Source: Pantoea deleyi (lineage in GTDB: Bacteria > Pseudomonadota > Gammaproteobacteria > Enterobacterales > Enterobacteriaceae). Taken from it: 64,000 nt of DNA. The notes under the pieces were generated by a model that was given only the letters and a program-made list of their open reading frames with translations, was not told the origin of the DNA and ran no database searches. Position numbers and translations under genes: made by a program. This document shows, piece after piece, positions 1 through 9,728 of this stretch; positions within the stretch are counted from its first letter, which is position 1, and every line of letters starts with the position of its first letter. The stretch covers positions 2,604,001 to 2,668,000 of the forward strand of contig NZ_CP071405.1 of assembly GCF_022647325.1 (NCBI RefSeq), written 5' to 3'.

Positions 1-825
1 ACCGGCGGCGATCCGGAAGAGCTGGCGGGCGATGGGGTATTCCTCGATCACCGCGAGCGCTATGCGGAGTCGGCCGAGTTTACCCGCGTCTGGCGCCGGG
101 TGCTGGAAGGCGAAACCGTCGATTACGAAGGCAAACATGTGAAGGTTCGCGGGGCGCGACTGATGTTCAGGCCTGTGCAGCAGCCTCGCCCGCCGCTCTG
201 GTTCGGCGGATCGTCTGAACCGGCGCAGGCGCTGGCGGCGGAACAGGTCGACGTTTATCTCACCTGGGGCGAGCCCCCTGCCCAGGTGAAAGAGAAGATT
301 GATCAGGTGCGCGCTAAAGCGGCGGCGCAGGGCCGGACGGTGCGCTTCGGCATCCGGCTGCATGTGATTGTGCGGGAAACGAATGAAGAAGCCTGGCAGG
401 CCGCCGACCGGCTGATTGCCAATGTCGATGACGCCACTATCGCGAAGGCGCAGGCGGCGTTCCAGCGCGCAGACTCTGTGGGTCAGCGCCGCATGGCCGC
501 GCTGCATGGCGGTCGCCGCGACAAACTGGAGATCAGCCCGAACCTCTGGGCTGGCGTGGGACTGGTGCGCAGCGGCGCCGGCACGGCACTGGTTGGCGAT
601 GGCCCGACCGTCGCCGCCCGCATTAAAGAGTATGAAGCGCTGGGCATTGAGACCTTTATCCTCTCCGGCTATCCGCACCTGGAAGAGGCTTACCGCGTCG
701 GCGAGCTGCTGTTCCCGCATCTTGATCTGCAGGTTCCGCTGGTGCCTCAGCCGCGCGTGGTTCAGGCGCACGGTGAAGCAGTCGCCAACGATTTCACCCC
801 TGAGAAAAAAGTCGCCCGCGGCTAA
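1..825 (+). CDS. ssuD: Alkanesulfonate monooxygenase SsuD, 3' part only
   Basis: FMNH2-dependent monooxygenase that splits sulfite from C1-C2+ alkanesulfonates when sulfate is scarce. The reading frame is open from base 1, so the gene begins outside the window; 274 C-terminal residues are present of about 380 expected. The frame reads [20 protein letters not shown] and continues through a luciferase-like (bacterial luciferase superfamily) barrel with the typical [15 protein letters not shown] and [17 protein letters not shown] stretches near the C-terminus. It is followed after 10 bases by ssuC, and then ssuB, so this is the distal part of an ssuEADCB-type operon; ssuE and ssuA would lie upstream of the window. 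The reduced flavin would come from SsuE. In E. coli the operon is activated by Cbl, but the promoter is not in view. Identification is from remembered family sequence and from context. Confidence 0.96.
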   Translation, partial: TGGDPEELAGDGVFLDHRERYAESAEFTRVWRRVLEGETVDYEGKHVKVRGARLMFRPVQQPRPPLWFGGSSEPAQALAAEQVDVYLTWGEPPAQVKEKIDQVRAKAAAQGRTVRFGIRLHVIVRETNEEAWQAADRLIANVDDATIAKAQAAFQRADSVGQRRMAALHGGRRDKLEISPNLWAGVGLVRSGAGTALVGDGPTVAARIKEYEALGIETFILSGYPHLEEAYRVGELLFPHLDLQVPLVPQPRVVQAHGEAVANDFTPEKKVARG

Positions 826-835
826 GGAGAGGAGA

Positions 836-1627
836 ATGGCCCGAACCCGAAAACGCCTTGCCGATACGCTGGTGCCGTGGCTGCTGCCGATAGTGCTGGT
901 CGTGGTGTGGCAGATCGCCTCGCAGACCGGCTGGTTGTCGAACCGCATTCTGCCCGCCCCGGAAAAAATCGTGACCACCTTCTGGCAACTCACCGCCAGC
1001 GGCGAACTGTGGCAGCATCTGGCGATCAGCAGCTGGCGGGCGCTGATCGGCTTCAGCATCGGCGGTTCAATCGGCCTGGTGCTTGGGCTGATTACCGGCA
1101 CCTCCAGAACCGGTGAGCGCCTGCTGGATACTTCGATACAGATGCTGCGCAATGTGCCGCATCTGGCCCTGATCCCGCTGGTGATCCTCTGGTTCGGCAT
1201 TGATGAGTCGGCCAAAATTTTTCTGGTGGCGCTGGGTACCCTGTTCCCTATCTACCTCAATACCTATCACGGCATCCGTAATATCGATCGCGGGCTGGTC
1301 GAGATGGCGCGCAGCTACGGGCTTTCCGGCTGGAGCCTGTTTATTCAGGTGATCCTGCCCGGTGCGCTGCCCAACATCATGGTGGGAGTGCGTTTTGCGC
1401 TGGGGCTGATGTGGCTGACGCTGATTGTCGCCGAGACGATCTCCGCGAATGCGGGGATCGGCTATCTGGCCATGAACGCCCGTGAGTTTCTGCAGACCGA
1501 CGTGGTCGTTGTCGCCATTATTCTCTATGCCCTGCTCGGCAAACTGGCGGACGTCGCCGCACTGCTGCTGGAACGTGTCTGGCTGCGCTGGCATCCCGCT
1601 TATCAACTGAAGGAGGAGAACGCATGA
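836..1627 (+). CDS. ssuC: Aliphatic sulfonate ABC transporter permease SsuC
   Basis: Inner-membrane permease of the sulfonate importer, working with ATPase SsuB and the periplasmic binding protein SsuA. 263 residues, the same length as in E. coli. A longer open frame reaches back to 416 inside ssuD, but the start at 836 ([12 protein letters not shown]) is preceded by a strong AAGGAGAGGAG ribosome site and matches the family N-terminus. Several hydrophobic helices are visible, the first at about residues 13-30 ([18 protein letters not shown]). The binding-protein-dependent transport signature, the EAA loop that contacts the ATPase, lies around [20 protein letters not shown]. Its stop codon overlaps the ssuB start as ATGA, indicating translational coupling. 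Confidence 0.97.
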   Translation: MARTRKRLADTLVPWLLPIVLVVVWQIASQTGWLSNRILPAPEKIVTTFWQLTASGELWQHLAISSWRALIGFSIGGSIGLVLGLITGTSRTGERLLDTSIQMLRNVPHLALIPLVILWFGIDESAKIFLVALGTLFPIYLNTYHGIRNIDRGLVEMARSYGLSGWSLFIQVILPGALPNIMVGVRFALGLMWLTLIVAETISANAGIGYLAMNAREFLQTDVVVVAIILYALLGKLADVAALLLERVWLRWHPAYQLKEENA

Positions 1628-2412
1628 GCCAGACTTTCTCACCGGCCCGCCTGAACAGCGGTACGCCGGTTGGCGTGAACGGCGTCAGTAAACGCTACGG
1701 CAATCGCACCATTCTCAACAGCATCGACCTGCATATTCCTTCCGGTCAGTTTGTGGCCGTGGTGGGGCGCAGTGGCTGCGGCAAAAGTACCCTGCTGCGC
1801 CTGCTGGCCGGGCTGGAGCAGAGTACGAGCGGTGAACTGCTGGCAGGCAATGCGCCGCTGGCGTCAGCGCGTGACGATACCCGTCTGATGTTTCAGGATG
1901 CGCGGCTGCTGCCGTGGAAGAAGGTCATCGACAATGTCGGGCTTGGCCTGCGCGGACGCGAATGGCGCAGCGCGGCGATGGAAGCGCTGTCGGCGGTGGG
2001 ACTGGCGGATCGGGCTGACGAATGGCCCGCCGCGCTCTCCGGCGGCCAGAAACAGCGCGTGGCGCTGGCCAGAGCCCTGATCCACCGGCCTGGTCTGTTG
2101 CTGCTGGATGAACCGCTGGGCGCGCTGGATGCCCTGACCCGCATTGAAATGCAGGGCCTGATAGAGTCGCTGTGGCAGCAGCATCACTTTACCGTGTTGC
2201 TGGTCACCCACGATGTCAGCGAAGCCGTCATGATGGCGGATCGGGTCCTGTTGATCGAAGAGGGGGAGATCGGGCTGGATCTGCAGGTGGATTTGCCACG
2301 TCCACGGCGACGCGGATCGGCGCGGCTGGCAGAGCTGGAGGCGGAGGTACTGGAGCGGGTGATGCAGCGTACGGCATCGGCCCCCCCGGTGCGTTACGCG
2401 CAGCAGCGCTAA
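1624..2412 (+). CDS. ssuB: Aliphatic sulfonate ABC transporter ATP-binding protein SsuB
   Basis: Cytoplasmic ATPase that powers sulfonate uptake through SsuC. 262 residues (E. coli 255). All ABC motifs are intact: Walker [10 protein letters not shown] near residue 48, Q-loop in [12 protein letters not shown], signature LSGGQKQR, Walker [13 protein letters not shown], and the switch histidine in [10 protein letters not shown]. It overlaps ssuC by 4 bases and ends the operon just before a strong bidirectional terminator that also faces pepN. The N-terminal extension before the ABC core (about 15 residues, [16 protein letters not shown]) is variable in this family. Confidence 0.97.
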   Translation: MSQTFSPARLNSGTPVGVNGVSKRYGNRTILNSIDLHIPSGQFVAVVGRSGCGKSTLLRLLAGLEQSTSGELLAGNAPLASARDDTRLMFQDARLLPWKKVIDNVGLGLRGREWRSAAMEALSAVGLADRADEWPAALSGGQKQRVALARALIHRPGLLLLDEPLGALDALTRIEMQGLIESLWQQHHFTVLLVTHDVSEAVMMADRVLLIEEGEIGLDLQVDLPRPRRRGSARLAELEAEVLERVMQRTASAPPVRYAQQR

Positions 2413-2449
2413 AAAAAGGCGGAGGCCGTCTCAGACGCTCCGCCTTTTT
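2411..2449. terminator. Bidirectional intrinsic terminator between ssuB and pepN
   Basis: A run of seven A precedes the stem GGCGGAG/CTCCGCC, which is followed by TTTTT, so the structure works on both strands. It ends the ssu operon on the plus strand and pepN on the minus strand. Confidence 0.9.
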
Positions 2450-2453
2450 GCTA

Positions 2454-5069
2454 TCAGGCGTTCAGGGCCCGGCTGATTTTCTCGTAGAGGTCACCGGAGA
2501 GCTTATCCAGCGCCAGCAGCTGCTCCAGCGCCTGACGCATCAGCGCCTGACGCTCTTCGTCGTAACGTTTCAGACGGATCAGCGGCTCCACCATCCGCGC
2601 CGCGACCTGCGGGTTGCGGCTGTTCAGATCGGTGAGCATCTCGACCAGGAACTTATAGCCGCTGCCATCCCGGGCATGGAATGCTGCCGGGTTCGCGGAG
2701 GCAAACGCACCAATCAGCGAGCGAACGCGGTTCGGGTTGCCCATGGTAAAAGAGCGATGGTTCAGCAGATTACGCACGTTGCGCATCACGTTCGCGGCCG
2801 GGCTGGTTGCCTGCAGCACAAACCACTTATCCATCACCAGACCATCCTGATGCCAGCGCTCATCGTAAGCTGCCAGCAGCGCATCACGACACGGCAGCTG
2901 TGCCGCCACGGCCGCAGAAAGCGCCGCCAGCGCATCGGTCATGTTAGTCGCCTGCTCATACTGCGTCTGCACCAGCTTATCCGCCAGCTGCGCATCGCTG
3001 AAGGCAAGATAGGTCAGGCAGACATTTTTCAGGCTGCGCTGGCCGATCGCGTGATGTTCCACGCGGTATTCAGGCTGCTGATTGGCGTTGTAGATGGCAA
3101 AGAACTCATCGGCCAGTTCGCGGGCCAGTGTACGCTGCAGCGCATCGCGCACCAGCGCAATCGCCTGCGGATCGATGGTATCGAACAGTTCGGCAATCTC
3201 GTTCTCTGACGGCAGCGTCAGGATCAGCGCGGTCAGCGCCGGGTCGCTGTCGGTATCAAGCAGCACCGCACGGAAGGCGTCGGCCACATGCAGCGGCAGC
3301 GACAGATGCTGGCCCTGCTGATAGCGGGCGACATTCAGCCGGATATAGGTTGCCAGCAGGCTCTGCGCCGCATCCCAGCGGGAGAAGTCGTTGCGGGCGT
3401 GGCGCATCAGGAAGGTCAGCTGCGCATCACTCCATTTATAGTCGAGCTTCACCGGCGCAGAGAATTCACGCAGCAGCGATGGCACCGGCTGGAAGTAGAC
3501 GTTGTCGAAGATAAAGGTCTGGAACTCTTCGGTGACATTCAGCACCGAAGAGACCGGATGCCCGTTATTCTGCAGCGGAATCACCTTACCTTCGCCGTCG
3601 TAGAGTTCGATATCCAGCGGAATGTGCAGCGGCAGCTTCTCTTTCTGATCGGCGGTCGCCGGGGTGTGCTGCGTGACGTGCAGCGTATACTGCTCCAGCT
3701 CCGGATTATAATCGTCGCGCACCGTCAGCACAGGCGTGCCCGACTGGCTGTACCAGCGGCGGAACTGCGAGAGATCCACGTTTGAGGCATCTTCCATCGC
3801 CTGCACGAAATCGTCGCAGGTGGCGGCGCTGCCGTCGTGACGATCAAAGTAGAGCGTCATGCCCTTCTGGAAATTCTCTTCGCCCAGCAGGGTGTGCATC
3901 ATGCGGATCACTTCCGATCCTTTCTCATACACCGTCAGGGTGTAGAAGTTGTTCATCTCCATGACCTGATCCGGACGGATCGGGTGCGCCATCGGGCTGG
4001 CATCTTCGGCGAACTGCGCACCGCGCACGATGCGCACGTTGTCGATGCGGTTTACCGCGCGCGACCCCAGATCGGAACTGAACTCCTGATCGCGGAACAC
4101 CGTCAGCCCCTCTTTCAGACTGAGCTGGAACCAGTCGCGGCAGGTCACGCGGTTGCCGGTCCAGTTGTGGAAATATTCGTGGCCGATGACCGCTTCAATC
4201 CCCAGATAATCTTTATCCGTCGCCGTCTCCGCTTTCGCCAGCACATATTTGGCGTTGAAGACGTTCAGCCCTTTGTTCTCCATCGCGCCCATATTGAAGA
4301 AGTCGACCGCTACAATCATAAAGATGTCGAGGTCATACTCCAGGCCGAAACGCTCCTCATCCCACTTCATGCTGTTTTTCAGCGAGGTCATCGCCCAGTC
4401 CGCACGATCCAGATTGCCGCGATCGACGAAGATCTCCAGGGCCACATCACGGCCGGAACGGGTGGTGAAGCTGTCGCGCAGTACGTCGAAATCGCCCGCC
4501 ACCAGCGCAAACAGGTAGCAGGGTTTCGGGAACGGATCTTCCCACTTCACCCAGCTGCGGCCCTGCTCATCGCGGCCGCTGTCGATACGGTTGCCGTTGG
4601 AGAGCAGGAATGGATAACGCTCGCCGTCGGCATAAATAGTGGTGGTGAAGCGGGCCAGGACGTCCGGCCGATCGAGATACCAGGTAATATGACGGAAGCC
4701 CTCCGCCTCGCACTGGGTGCAGAGCGCCTCGCCCGATTTATAGAGCCCTTCCAGCGCGGTGTTCTGGTCCGGATGAATGTCGTTGACGATTTTCAGGGTG
4801 AAGCTGTCCGGCAGCTGGCTGACAATCAGCGCGCCCTCTTCTTCCCGGTAAGCGGTCCAGGGCTGCCCGTCGATCTCCAGCGCAATCAGCGTTAAATCTT
4901 CGCCGTCCAGACGCAGCTCAGCCTGGCTGTCGCCCAGTCGTTTAACCTGGCTGATGGCCGTGACCCGCGTGGTCGACGCATCCAGCTCAAAGGTTAAATC
5001 GATGTCAGTGATGGTGTAATCGGGCGCACGGTAGTCGTGGCGATACTTGATTTGGGGCTGTTGCGTCAT
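2454..5069 (-). CDS. pepN: Aminopeptidase N
   Basis: Zinc-dependent cytosolic aminopeptidase of the M1 family that removes N-terminal residues from peptides late in protein turnover. 871 residues (E. coli 870). The exopeptidase motif GAMEN is at residues 261-265, and the zinc motif HEYFH at 297-301 is followed by the third ligand glutamate in LKEGLTVFRDQEF. The N-terminal beta domain and the large alpha-helical C-terminal domain are both full length. The gene is divergent from pncB, with about 240 bases between them, and convergent with ssuB. The start ATG at 5069 (MTQQPQIKYRHDY) matches the family N-terminus. Confidence 0.98.
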   Translation of the reverse strand: MTQQPQIKYRHDYRAPDYTITDIDLTFELDASTTRVTAISQVKRLGDSQAELRLDGEDLTLIALEIDGQPWTAYREEEGALIVSQLPDSFTLKIVNDIHPDQNTALEGLYKSGEALCTQCEAEGFRHITWYLDRPDVLARFTTTIYADGERYPFLLSNGNRIDSGRDEQGRSWVKWEDPFPKPCYLFALVAGDFDVLRDSFTTRSGRDVALEIFVDRGNLDRADWAMTSLKNSMKWDEERFGLEYDLDIFMIVAVDFFNMGAMENKGLNVFNAKYVLAKAETATDKDYLGIEAVIGHEYFHNWTGNRVTCRDWFQLSLKEGLTVFRDQEFSSDLGSRAVNRIDNVRIVRGAQFAEDASPMAHPIRPDQVMEMNNFYTLTVYEKGSEVIRMMHTLLGEENFQKGMTLYFDRHDGSAATCDDFVQAMEDASNVDLSQFRRWYSQSGTPVLTVRDDYNPELEQYTLHVTQHTPATADQKEKLPLHIPLDIELYDGEGKVIPLQNNGHPVSSVLNVTEEFQTFIFDNVYFQPVPSLLREFSAPVKLDYKWSDAQLTFLMRHARNDFSRWDAAQSLLATYIRLNVARYQQGQHLSLPLHVADAFRAVLLDTDSDPALTALILTLPSENEIAELFDTIDPQAIALVRDALQRTLARELADEFFAIYNANQQPEYRVEHHAIGQRSLKNVCLTYLAFSDAQLADKLVQTQYEQATNMTDALAALSAAVAAQLPCRDALLAAYDERWHQDGLVMDKWFVLQATSPAANVMRNVRNLLNHRSFTMGNPNRVRSLIGAFASANPAAFHARDGSGYKFLVEMLTDLNSRNPQVAARMVEPLIRLKRYDEERQALMRQALEQLLALDKLSGDLYEKISRALNA

Positions 5070-5108
5070 ATTGCGTCTCGCGTTGTTATAAGTTTACCGG
5101 CAAAGTCT

Positions 5109-5128
5109 AAGCTTGTTACTACAAGCTT
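5109..5128. repeat. Inverted repeat in the pepN 5' region
   Basis: Perfect 8-base arms AAGCTTGT and ACAAGCTT are separated by 4 bases, about 40 bases before the pepN start. It could be an operator for a dimeric regulator or a hairpin in the pepN leader. I do not recognise a known regulator motif. The neighbouring TTGTTAACAA at about 5168-5177 is a second small palindrome. Confidence 0.6.
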
Positions 5129-5312
5129 GCCACGCACAAAGCACCGGAATGATTAAATGGCTACAGTTTGTTAACAAAGGCACAGATTGGCCTCGACCCG
5201 ACCGACTGAAATATGCTGTGATCGGCTTCAGATAGTGAATTATACTTCTGCGTCTTTATGACTGTGTACAACACCGGGCTCTGCGCCACCGAACAGGATG
5301 CTGAAACGCGCC

Positions 5313-6518
5313 ATGACAGGACATGCTTCCCCGATACTGACCTCGCTGCTGGATACGGACGCCTATAAGCTCCATATGCAGCAGGCCGTTTTCCACCGTT
5401 ATCATGACGTCACGGTGAAGGCGGAGTTTCGCTGCCGCGGCGACGAACTGCTGGGTCTCTACGCTGACGAAATTCGTGACGCGATCTCCGCAATGCAGGA
5501 TCTGGCGCTGACTGATGACGAAGCGACCTGGTTATCCCACCTTCCCTTCTTCCAGCAGGATTACCTCAGCTGGCTGCGCCAGTTCCGTTATAACCCGGAG
5601 CAGGTTGAGGTACGCAATCATCACGGCATGCTGGATATCCGCATCCAGGGGCCGTGGCGTGAAGTGATTATGTGGGAAGTGCCGTTACTGGCGCTGATCA
5701 GCGAGATCGTGCACCGTCATCGCACGCCGCAGGTCACCACCCAGCAGGCCGTCGACCATCTGCACCAGAAACTCAGCGCCTTTAAAACCGGGGTTGCCGA
5801 TCTTGATATGTCACGCTTCCGCCTGATGGATTTCGGCACCCGTCGCCGCTATTCGCAGGATGTGCAGGAAGCGATCGTCTCCACGCTGAAGCAGGACTTT
5901 CCGTGGCTGATTGGCACCAGCAACTATGATCTGGCGCGTCGTCTGTCGCTGACGCCGGTGGGCACTCAGGCGCATGAGTGGTTCCAGGCGTTTCAGCAGA
6001 TCAGCCCGGTGCTGGCCAACAGCCAGCGGGCGGCGCTGCAGGCCTGGCTGGATGAGTATGATGATCAGCTGGGCATTGCCCTGACGGACTGTATTGCAAT
6101 GGATGCGTTCCTGCGCGATTTCGGGCCGGTCTTCGCCCGCCGCTATCAGGGGCTGCGCCACGACTCGGGCGATCCGGTCGAATGGGGAGAGAAAGCGCTC
6201 GCCCACTATCAGAAACTCGGTATCGATCCTCTCAGCAAAAACCTGGTTTTTTCAGACAACCTGAACCTCGACAAAGCGCTGGCGCTCTATCGTCATTTTG
6301 GTCAGCGAACCAACGTGGTGTTCGGCATCGGCACCCGCCTGACCTGCGACATACCGGGCGTGACGCCGCTGAATATCGTGATCAAGCTGGTGCAGTGCAA
6401 CGGCAAGCCGGTCGCGAAGCTCTCCGACAGTCCGGGCAAAACAATCTGCCAGGATAAAGCCTTTGTCCGCGCCCTGCGCAAAGCCTTTGATCTGCCTCTG
6501 GTGAAAAAAGCGAGCTGA
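5313..6518 (+). CDS. pncB: Nicotinate phosphoribosyltransferase
   Basis: Makes nicotinate mononucleotide from nicotinate and PRPP with ATP hydrolysis, in NAD salvage. 401 residues from the chosen start. An in-frame ATG at 5298 would add MLKRA, but [20 protein letters not shown] aligns with the E. coli start MTQFASP, and neither start has a well-spaced ribosome site (AGGA lies directly before 5298 and 14 bases before 5313). The family signatures [14 protein letters not shown] and [11 protein letters not shown] are present. The histidine that is phosphorylated in the Salmonella enzyme appears to be H221 in GTQAHEWF. I do not see the NadR operator known upstream of the E. coli gene. Confidence 0.95.
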   Translation: MTGHASPILTSLLDTDAYKLHMQQAVFHRYHDVTVKAEFRCRGDELLGLYADEIRDAISAMQDLALTDDEATWLSHLPFFQQDYLSWLRQFRYNPEQVEVRNHHGMLDIRIQGPWREVIMWEVPLLALISEIVHRHRTPQVTTQQAVDHLHQKLSAFKTGVADLDMSRFRLMDFGTRRRYSQDVQEAIVSTLKQDFPWLIGTSNYDLARRLSLTPVGTQAHEWFQAFQQISPVLANSQRAALQAWLDEYDDQLGIALTDCIAMDAFLRDFGPVFARRYQGLRHDSGDPVEWGEKALAHYQKLGIDPLSKNLVFSDNLNLDKALALYRHFGQRTNVVFGIGTRLTCDIPGVTPLNIVIKLVQCNGKPVAKLSDSPGKTICQDKAFVRALRKAFDLPLVKKAS

Positions 6519-6530
6519 ATCCCTCTTAAT

Positions 6531-6550
6531 CGGGGCGTTGATACGCCCCG
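6531..6550 (+). terminator. Hairpin after pncB, possible weak terminator
   Basis: The stem CGGGGCG/CGCCCCG with a 6-base loop lies 13 bases after the pncB stop. It has no T run behind it, so termination would be weak or Rho-assisted. Confidence 0.4.
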
Positions 6551-6674
6551 CCTCTGCTGTAATAAATCCGCTTTCCCCCTGAATTTTGCTTGTTTCCTGA
6601 AGACTCGCAAGTAACATAGCAAAACCCCGGATGGGGCAACTTTTTACTCACTTCTTCTATATAGAGAGATATTT

Positions 6675-8075
6675 ATGAGCGTAGTGCCTGTAGCGGATGT
6701 ACTGCACGGTCGCGTCGCGGTTGACAGTGAAGTCACCGTACGTGGTTGGGTGCGTACCCGAAGAGATTCAAAAGCCGGTCTTTCCTTCATCGCCGTCTAT
6801 GATGGCTCCTGCTTTAATCCCGTTCAGGCTGTCGTCAATAATTCTCTGAATAATTATCAGGATGAAGTGCTGCGTCTGACCACAGGCTGTTCCGTTATCG
6901 TCACCGGTAAAGTGGTGGCCTCGCCGGGTCAGGGCCAGGCGTTTGAGATTCAGGCGACCGGCCTGGAAGTGGTGGGCTGGGTCGAAGATCCTGACAGCTA
7001 CCCGATGGCGGCGAAACGCCACAGCATCGAATATCTGCGTGAAGTGGCGCACCTGCGTCCGCGCACTAATCTGATCGGTGCGGTCGCCCGCGTCCGTCAC
7101 ACGCTGGCGCAGGCGCTGCACCGCTTCTTCCATGAGAACGGCTATTTCTGGGTCTCTACCCCGCTGATTACCGCCTCCGATACCGAAGGTGCCGGGGAAA
7201 TGTTCCGTGTTTCCACGCTGGATCTGGAAAACCTGCCGCGTAACGATCAGGGCAAAGTTGACTTCAGCGAAGATTTCTTTGGTAAAGAGGCGTTCCTGAC
7301 CGTCTCGGGTCAGCTGAACGGCGAAACCTACGCCAGCGCGCTGTCGAAAATTTACACCTTCGGCCCGACGTTCCGCGCAGAGAACTCCAACACCAGCCGT
7401 CATCTGGCGGAATTCTGGATGCTGGAGCCGGAAATTGCGTTTGCCTCGCTGGATGATGCGGCCGACCTGGCGGAAGCCATGCTGAAGTATGTCTTTAACG
7501 CGGTACTGGAAGAGCGCGCCGATGATATGGCCTTCTTCGCCGAGCGCGTCGACAAAGAAGCGGTAGAACGCCTGCAGCGCTTCATTACCACCGATTTCGC
7601 GCAGGTCGACTACACCGATGCGGTCGAGATCCTGATGAACTGCGGCCAGAGCTTCGAAAACCCGGTTTCCTGGGGCATCGACCTCTCGTCTGAGCATGAA
7701 CGCTATCTGGCTGAGAAACACTTCAAAGCACCGGTAGTGGTGAAAAACTATCCGAAAGACATCAAGGCGTTCTATATGCGTCTGAACGACGATGGCAAAA
7801 CCGTGGCAGCGATGGATGTTCTGGCGCCAGGCATCGGTGAGATCATCGGCGGTTCACAGCGTGAAGAGCGTCTGGATGTGCTGGATGCGCGTCTGGAAGA
7901 GATGGGGCTGAATAAAGAAGATTACTGGTGGTATCGTGACCTGCGTCGCTACGGTACCGTGCCACATTCTGGTTTCGGCCTGGGCTTTGAACGTTTAATC
8001 GCCTATGTTACCGGCGTACAGAATGTCAGGGATGTTATCCCCTTCCCGCGTACCCCACGCAACGCGAGTTTCTAA
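6675..8075 (+). CDS. asnS: Asparaginyl-tRNA synthetase
   Basis: Class II synthetase that charges tRNA-Asn with asparagine. 466 residues, identical in length to E. coli and very similar along its whole length. The N-terminal OB-fold anticodon domain ([16 protein letters not shown]) is followed by the catalytic domain with motif 2 ([19 protein letters not shown]) and motif 3 ([12 protein letters not shown]). The start at 6675 has a GAGAGA ribosome site. A clear terminator follows. The 156 bases between pncB and asnS must hold its promoter, but I could not assign -35/-10 boxes with confidence. Confidence 0.99.
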   Translation: MSVVPVADVLHGRVAVDSEVTVRGWVRTRRDSKAGLSFIAVYDGSCFNPVQAVVNNSLNNYQDEVLRLTTGCSVIVTGKVVASPGQGQAFEIQATGLEVVGWVEDPDSYPMAAKRHSIEYLREVAHLRPRTNLIGAVARVRHTLAQALHRFFHENGYFWVSTPLITASDTEGAGEMFRVSTLDLENLPRNDQGKVDFSEDFFGKEAFLTVSGQLNGETYASALSKIYTFGPTFRAENSNTSRHLAEFWMLEPEIAFASLDDAADLAEAMLKYVFNAVLEERADDMAFFAERVDKEAVERLQRFITTDFAQVDYTDAVEILMNCGQSFENPVSWGIDLSSEHERYLAEKHFKAPVVVKNYPKDIKAFYMRLNDDGKTVAAMDVLAPGIGEIIGGSQREERLDVLDARLEEMGLNKEDYWWYRDLRRYGTVPHSGFGLGFERLIAYVTGVQNVRDVIPFPRTPRNASF

Positions 8076-8113
8076 GTTTCAGCATTAAATATAAGAAATT
8101 CATATATATAAAG

Positions 8114-8138
8114 AGGTCGGCACTGCCGGCCTTTTTTT
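8114..8138 (+). terminator. Intrinsic terminator of asnS
   Basis: The 8-base stem AGGTCGGC/GCCGGCCT (one G-T pair) has a 3-base loop and is followed by seven T, about 40 bases after the asnS stop. Confidence 0.9.
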
Positions 8139-8174
8139 ATTTTTGTAAATTTTGAGATGTCTCACAAAGTTCCG

Positions 8175-8250
8175 TGTTTTTTACATTTTGTAATACATAT
8201 TTTCCTTTAGAAACCAGATTACGAGTTTAGTAGCATTTTCGCGCTAGAAT
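8175..8250 (+). promoter_or_regulatory. ompF promoter with OmpR-type boxes
   Basis: The AT-rich segment from TTTACATTTTGTAATACATA (8180-8199) through AAACCAGATTACGAG closely resembles the OmpR-binding F boxes upstream of E. coli ompF. It is followed by the conserved TAGTAGCATTTTCGCGC and a -10-like TAGAAT at 8245-8250. No good -35 is visible, as expected for an OmpR-activated promoter. The match is to remembered E. coli sequence; the binding itself is inferred. Together with the asnS terminator this accounts for the 300-base gap between asnS and ompF. Confidence 0.75.
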
Positions 8251-8342
8251 TACGGCGGGGGGGATGGAAAGATGCGTGCAGACACAGGAAGACACCAAAC
8301 TTCGCTCAGGGTTCCGTAAAGATTTCCTGACGGCAGTGGCAG

Positions 8343-8384
8343 GTGTACAAATAACTCCAATGAGGGTAATGAATAATGATGAAG
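8343..8384 (+). promoter_or_regulatory. ompF translation start region, likely MicF RNA target
   Basis: The leader just before the porin start keeps the E. coli-like string TGAGGGTAATGAATAATGAT, which includes the GAGGG ribosome site at 8362-8366. In E. coli the antisense RNA MicF pairs with this region. The upstream leader stretches GGAAAGATG and GGCAGTGGCAGGTGT are also conserved. micF itself is not in this window. Confidence 0.6.
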
Positions 8385-9497
8385 CGCAATATTCTTGCAG
8401 TGGTTATCCCTGCTCTGTTAGCCGCCGGCGCCGCCAATGCTGCCGAAATCTATAACAAAGACGGCAACAAACTGGACCTGTACGGTAAAGTCGACGCACG
8501 TCACACATTCTCTGACAGTGCAGGCGATGACGGCGATAACTCTTATGTTCGCTTCGGCTTCAAAGGCGAAACTCAGATCAACGATCAGCTGACCGGTTAC
8601 GGCCAGTGGGAATACAACGTTCAGGCCAACAAATCTGAAGGTGATGACGCACGTGACGGTACCAAAACCCGTCTGGGCTTTGCCGGTCTGAAATTCGGCG
8701 ATGCCGGCTCAATCGACTACGGCCGTAACTACGGTCTGGTTTACGATGCAATCGGCTGGACCGATATGCTGCCAGTGTTCGGTGGTGACTGGGGCAGCTC
8801 AGACAACTTCCTGAACGGCCGCAGCACTGGTCTGCTGACCTACCGCAACACCAACTTCTTCGGCCTGGTTGATGGCTGGGACTTCGCAGTTCAGTATCAG
8901 GGTAAAAATGACCGTACTGATACTACTCGTGCTAACGGCGACGGCTGGGGCGTATCAACCAGCTACACCTCACCAATTGGTGTTGGTATCGTAGGTGCTT
9001 ACAGCAGCAGCGACCGTACTGATTCACAGGCAGCAGGTGTTACTGATGTCAATGGTAACGTAATCGGACAGGGCAAACGTGCTGAGAACTGGGCAACCGC
9101 GCTGAAATATGATGCGAACAACGTTTACCTGGCAGCAATGTATGGTGAAGGCCGTAACTCTTCATACTTTACCGCTACCATTCCTGGTACCACACCTAAC
9201 ACTACTGCTTCAGCAAATGCCACCATTAACAAAACTCAGACTATTGAGTTAGTTGCTCAGTACCAGTTCGACTTCGGTCTGCGTCCATCCCTGGCTTACG
9301 TACAGCAGAAAGGCAAAGATATCGAAGGTATCGGCGATGCTGACCTGTACAAATACTTCGACGTTGGCGCGACTTACTACTTCAACAAAAACATGTCTAC
9401 CTACGTTGATTACAAAATCAACCAGCTGGATGATAACAACCGCCTGAATCTGAACACAGACGACGTGGTGGGTGTTGGTATCGTTTACCAGTTCTAA
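8376..9497 (+). CDS. ompF: General outer-membrane porin, OmpF type
   Basis: Trimeric 16-stranded beta-barrel porin for passive diffusion of small solutes. 373-residue precursor with a 22-residue signal peptide ending AAGAANA, then [21 protein letters not shown], giving a mature protein of 351 residues that ends in the aromatic VGIVYQF needed for BAM recognition. ATG at 8376 and 8379 are adjacent; the first is used by analogy with E. coli. Loop 3 reads [10 protein letters not shown], so the constriction-zone glutamate of E. coli OmpF (PEFGGD) is valine here (precursor residue 134). External loops differ from E. coli, including a Thr/Asn-rich stretch near [16 protein letters not shown]. The position between asnS and aspC and the promoter identify it as ompF rather than ompC, although the sequence alone is less decisive. 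Confidence 0.93.
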   Translation: MMKRNILAVVIPALLAAGAANAAEIYNKDGNKLDLYGKVDARHTFSDSAGDDGDNSYVRFGFKGETQINDQLTGYGQWEYNVQANKSEGDDARDGTKTRLGFAGLKFGDAGSIDYGRNYGLVYDAIGWTDMLPVFGGDWGSSDNFLNGRSTGLLTYRNTNFFGLVDGWDFAVQYQGKNDRTDTTRANGDGWGVSTSYTSPIGVGIVGAYSSSDRTDSQAAGVTDVNGNVIGQGKRAENWATALKYDANNVYLAAMYGEGRNSSYFTATIPGTTPNTTASANATINKTQTIELVAQYQFDFGLRPSLAYVQQKGKDIEGIGDADLYKYFDVGATYYFNKNMSTYVDYKINQLDDNNRLNLNTDDVVGVGIVYQF

Positions 9498-9515
9498 TCC
9501 TGCTTCAGCATGTTG

Positions 9516-9543
9516 AAAAACGGGGCTCAGGCCCCGTTTTTTT
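9516..9543 (+). terminator. Intrinsic terminator of ompF
   Basis: The stem CGGGGC/GCCCCG with loop TCAG is flanked by AAAAA and TTTTTTT, 20 bases after the porin stop. Confidence 0.92.
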
Positions 9544-9728
9544 ATGGCTGCGATTTGAGATATCCGCGTTTTACGCCACCTTTCCCCGTGCTTCTTCATT
9601 CTGGTTTGTTCCTCTCGTCATCTGCAGCGCAAAATGCAGGAATTTGTCTCGCAAACGGTTGGCATTTGCCCGGTCGGGCGCTAACCTGAGAGTCCTCTTG
9701 CTTAAGTTCACGCTAATGGACCTGACAC

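Noticed and set aside
3837..4895. 352-codon open frame opposite pepN
   Set aside because: Antisense shadow of pepN, rich in His/Gly/Arg, with no ribosome site or recognisable domain.
5168..5177. TTGTTAACAA as a NadR operator for pncB
   Set aside because: It lacks the TGTTTA-N6-TAAACA form of the NadR box.
6768..7721. 317-codon open frame opposite asnS
   Set aside because: Antisense shadow; asnS is full length and conserved on the other strand.
8264..8455. 63-codon frame beginning in the ompF leader
   Set aside because: It runs out of frame into the porin gene; the leader sequence is better explained by conserved regulatory RNA features.
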